From positions 310,001 to 374,000 of the forward strand of contig JBFPJN010000002.1 of NCBI GenBank assembly GCA_040839025.1: 64,000 nt of DNA, read 5' to 3'. This DNA comes from Alphaproteobacteria bacterium LSUCC0719 (GTDB lineage Bacteria; Pseudomonadota; Alphaproteobacteria; Puniceispirillales; Puniceispirillaceae). Below, piece after piece: positions 62,648 to 64,000 of the stretch; position 1 is the first letter of the stretch; each line of letters opens with the position of its first letter. Both the position numbers and the translations under genes were made by a program. The notes beneath the pieces are model-generated. The model worked only from the letters and a program-made list of their open reading frames with translations. It made no database searches and was not told where the DNA came from.

Positions 62648-63541
62648 ATGAAGCGTGTTTTCTTTACCGGCGGCAGCGGCAAGGCTGGTCGCCATGTCGT
62701 GCGCTATCTTGCAGACATAGGGCACAGGATTCTCAACGCCGACATTGTCAACCTGCCACAAGATGGCGTTGATTTTCTGAAGGTCGATGTCACAGAGCCC
62801 GGGCAGGTGTTTTCTGCAATGTCCAGCCACATGAACCGGGATGAACTGCGCCAGCACCAATGGCCACTTGGCTATGATGCAGTGGTTCACTTCGCCGCCA
62901 TTCCCCGAATATTGCAAACGTCCGATATCGAGACCTATCAGACGAATGTCATGGGCACCTATAATGTGCTGGAGGCGGCGGCAAAACTGAATATCGGAAA
63001 GGTGATATTCGCCTCGTCAGAAACGGTCTATGGGCTTTGCTTTTCACATCACAAGCCAAAGCCGCTGAGCCTTCCTATTGAGGAGGAGGATCAGACCCGT
63101 CCGATGGACAGCTACGCCATGGCAAAAGTGGTAAATGAAGAGACAGCCAAAGCATTCCAGCGCCGCACCAATCACGATATTTACGGCTTGCGGATCGGCA
63201 ATGTCATTGAACCCGATGAATATGAGCTGTTTGACAGCTTTTGTGCAAAGCCTGAAATCCGTCTTCCAAATGCGTTCAATTACATTGATGCGCGCGATCT
63301 CGGCCAGGCGGTTGATTTATGCCTGCAGCATGACGGCCTTGGTTACGAAGTTTTCAACGTATCGAATGACCAGAATTCAGTTGATCTGAACAACGCAGAT
63401 ATCATTTCAAAATTCTATCAGGACGTACCTCTCAAACGCAGCATTGATCCCACTGAGTGTCTGTTCTCAAACCGGAAGATGAAAGACATGCTTGGTTTCA
63501 AGCCAGCATATGACTGGCGCAACACAGCAAAACGTCAATAA
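62648..63541 (+). CDS. NAD-dependent epimerase/dehydratase family protein (extended SDR)
   Basis: The protein is 297 aa from the ATG at 62648, with GGAGGGG 9-15 bp upstream; an ATG nine codons earlier is less well placed. The cofactor loop is FFTGGSGKAGRHVVRYLADI, the catalytic Tyr-x3-Lys is SYAMAKVVNEE near 158, and SSETVYG near 124 holds the Ser/Thr. The end FSNRKMKDMLGFKPAYDWRN is usual in this group. It resembles uronate and aldonate dehydrogenases among extended SDRs, but the substrate is not assignable. It is co-directional with the YihU-like gene, 113 bp downstream of it. Confidence 0.78.
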   Translation: MKRVFFTGGSGKAGRHVVRYLADIGHRILNADIVNLPQDGVDFLKVDVTEPGQVFSAMSSHMNRDELRQHQWPLGYDAVVHFAAIPRILQTSDIETYQTNVMGTYNVLEAAAKLNIGKVIFASSETVYGLCFSHHKPKPLSLPIEEEDQTRPMDSYAMAKVVNEETAKAFQRRTNHDIYGLRIGNVIEPDEYELFDSFCAKPEIRLPNAFNYIDARDLGQAVDLCLQHDGLGYEVFNVSNDQNSVDLNNADIISKFYQDVPLKRSIDPTECLFSNRKMKDMLGFKPAYDWRNTAKRQ

Positions 63542-63578
63542 AAGCAGACAACACAGGTTCGGATGCCGGGGGTAAACT

Positions 63579-64000
63579 ATGCTGTCTTATACGCTCGGCG
63601 TTTTGGTCCTTATGGCGATTCCCGGACCAGCTCTTCTTACTATTTTCGGGATAGGTGCCACCTTTGGCTATCATGCAGGGATAAGATATGTCATTGGCGT
63701 CTATGTCGGTGCCAATGTGACAACGCTGATAGTGTTCAGCGGGCTAAGCACGCTTCTGCTGGAATTCCCTGGGCTGCGTTTCACGCTTTTCCTGCTGTCA
63801 TTGTGCTATTTCGTCTATCTTGCGGCGCGGATTGGACTGGCTGGATCAGAGCTGGGCATTGTAAAGCGGGCACCTCCAGGGTTCCGCGCCGGGGTCATGC
63901 TGCAGCTCATCAATCCAAAAACTTATATGACGATATCGGCACTCTACTTTGGTTTCCCAATCATGGCCGATTCGCCAGTTAATGAAGCCATAATCAAGAT
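63579..64000 (+). CDS. LysE/RhtB-family exporter, 5' part (runs off the window)
   Basis: This frame is open from ATG 63579 to the window end (140 codons), with GGGGG 7-11 bp upstream. It translates to a hydrophobic protein beginning MLSYTLGVLVLMAIPGPALL, followed by further helices (ANVTTLIVFSGLSTLLLEFP). The family-typical MLQLINPKTYMTISALYFGF lies near residue 108. The GP-A motif and the NPK loop mark LysE/RhtB exporters of amino acids and related compounds. The 3' half is missing. It may belong to module B, since only 37 bp separate it from the extended SDR gene. Confidence 0.78.
   Translation, partial: MLSYTLGVLVLMAIPGPALLTIFGIGATFGYHAGIRYVIGVYVGANVTTLIVFSGLSTLLLEFPGLRFTLFLLSLCYFVYLAARIGLAGSELGIVKRAPPGFRAGVMLQLINPKTYMTISALYFGFPIMADSPVNEAIIK

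Noticed and set aside
63563-63982. 139-codon plus-strand frame at the window end
   Set aside because: Its translation is Arg/Cys-rich with no membrane helices, whereas the frame starting at 63579 gives a clear LysE-family protein.

Overview
The window looks like an accessory catabolic stretch of an alphaproteobacterial chromosome, probably from a marine or plant- and alga-associated heterotroph. The grounds are high GC, dense polycistronic operons, Smo-type polyol transport, TRAP transporters, choline-sulfatase-like sulfatases, and many overlapping stop/start codons. The genus cannot be fixed from the sequence; the SAR116, Rhodobacterales and Rhizobiales groups all fit. No rRNA, tRNA, CRISPR array, transposase or phage gene was seen.

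Layout. (1) 1-658: 3' end of a Na/phosphate cotransporter gene. (2) 969-5708, plus strand: spermidine/putrescine-type ABC operon ending in an Asp/Glu/hydantoin racemase family gene. (3) 5751-15637: a divergent unit around a GntR regulator. The minus arm is a sugar-type ABC importer carrying an argininosuccinate-lyase-like enzyme; the plus arm is GntR, an 807-aa PIG-L deacetylase fused to a glutamine-amidotransferase-like domain, and an EamA exporter. (4) 15685-17229: glyoxalase I and glucokinase, both beside or containing short tandem repeats. (5) 17300-30136: a polyol regulon. SmoEFGK importer, three polyol dehydrogenases and a LacI regulator face a kinase, a GatZ-like tagatose-6-phosphate enzyme and an FrcK-like kinase. 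The enzyme set matches the galactitol/D-altritol to D-tagatose to fructose-6-phosphate route. (6) 30376-44768: module A, with a TauD-like dioxygenase, a collapsed enolase-superfamily pseudogene, GntR, a GMC oxidoreductase, an aldehyde dehydrogenase, a TAXI-TRAP importer, a LacI regulator and three Cys-type sulfatases. (7) 44951-63541: module B, with a DctPQM TRAP importer, an intact enolase-superfamily enzyme, a second GMC oxidoreductase, three SDRs, a split UxaA-family lyase, a ThDP enzyme, a PfkB kinase, a LacD/YihT-like aldolase, a LacI regulator, a split transketolase, a YihU-like reductase and an extended SDR. (8) 63579-64000: 5' part of a LysE-type exporter gene.

How it works together. 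Each block joins an importer, its local regulator and soluble enzymes. Module B appears to be one regulon, because near-identical 18-bp palindromes lie upstream of the TRAP receptor, between the enolase and GMC genes, and upstream of the transketolase. Its enzyme combination fits no pathway I know and is the best candidate for an undescribed system. Recurrent features are a hairpin just after every transporter binding-protein gene (five of five) and two gene remnants, one of fumarylacetoacetase and one of an enolase-superfamily enzyme, that record earlier rearrangement.
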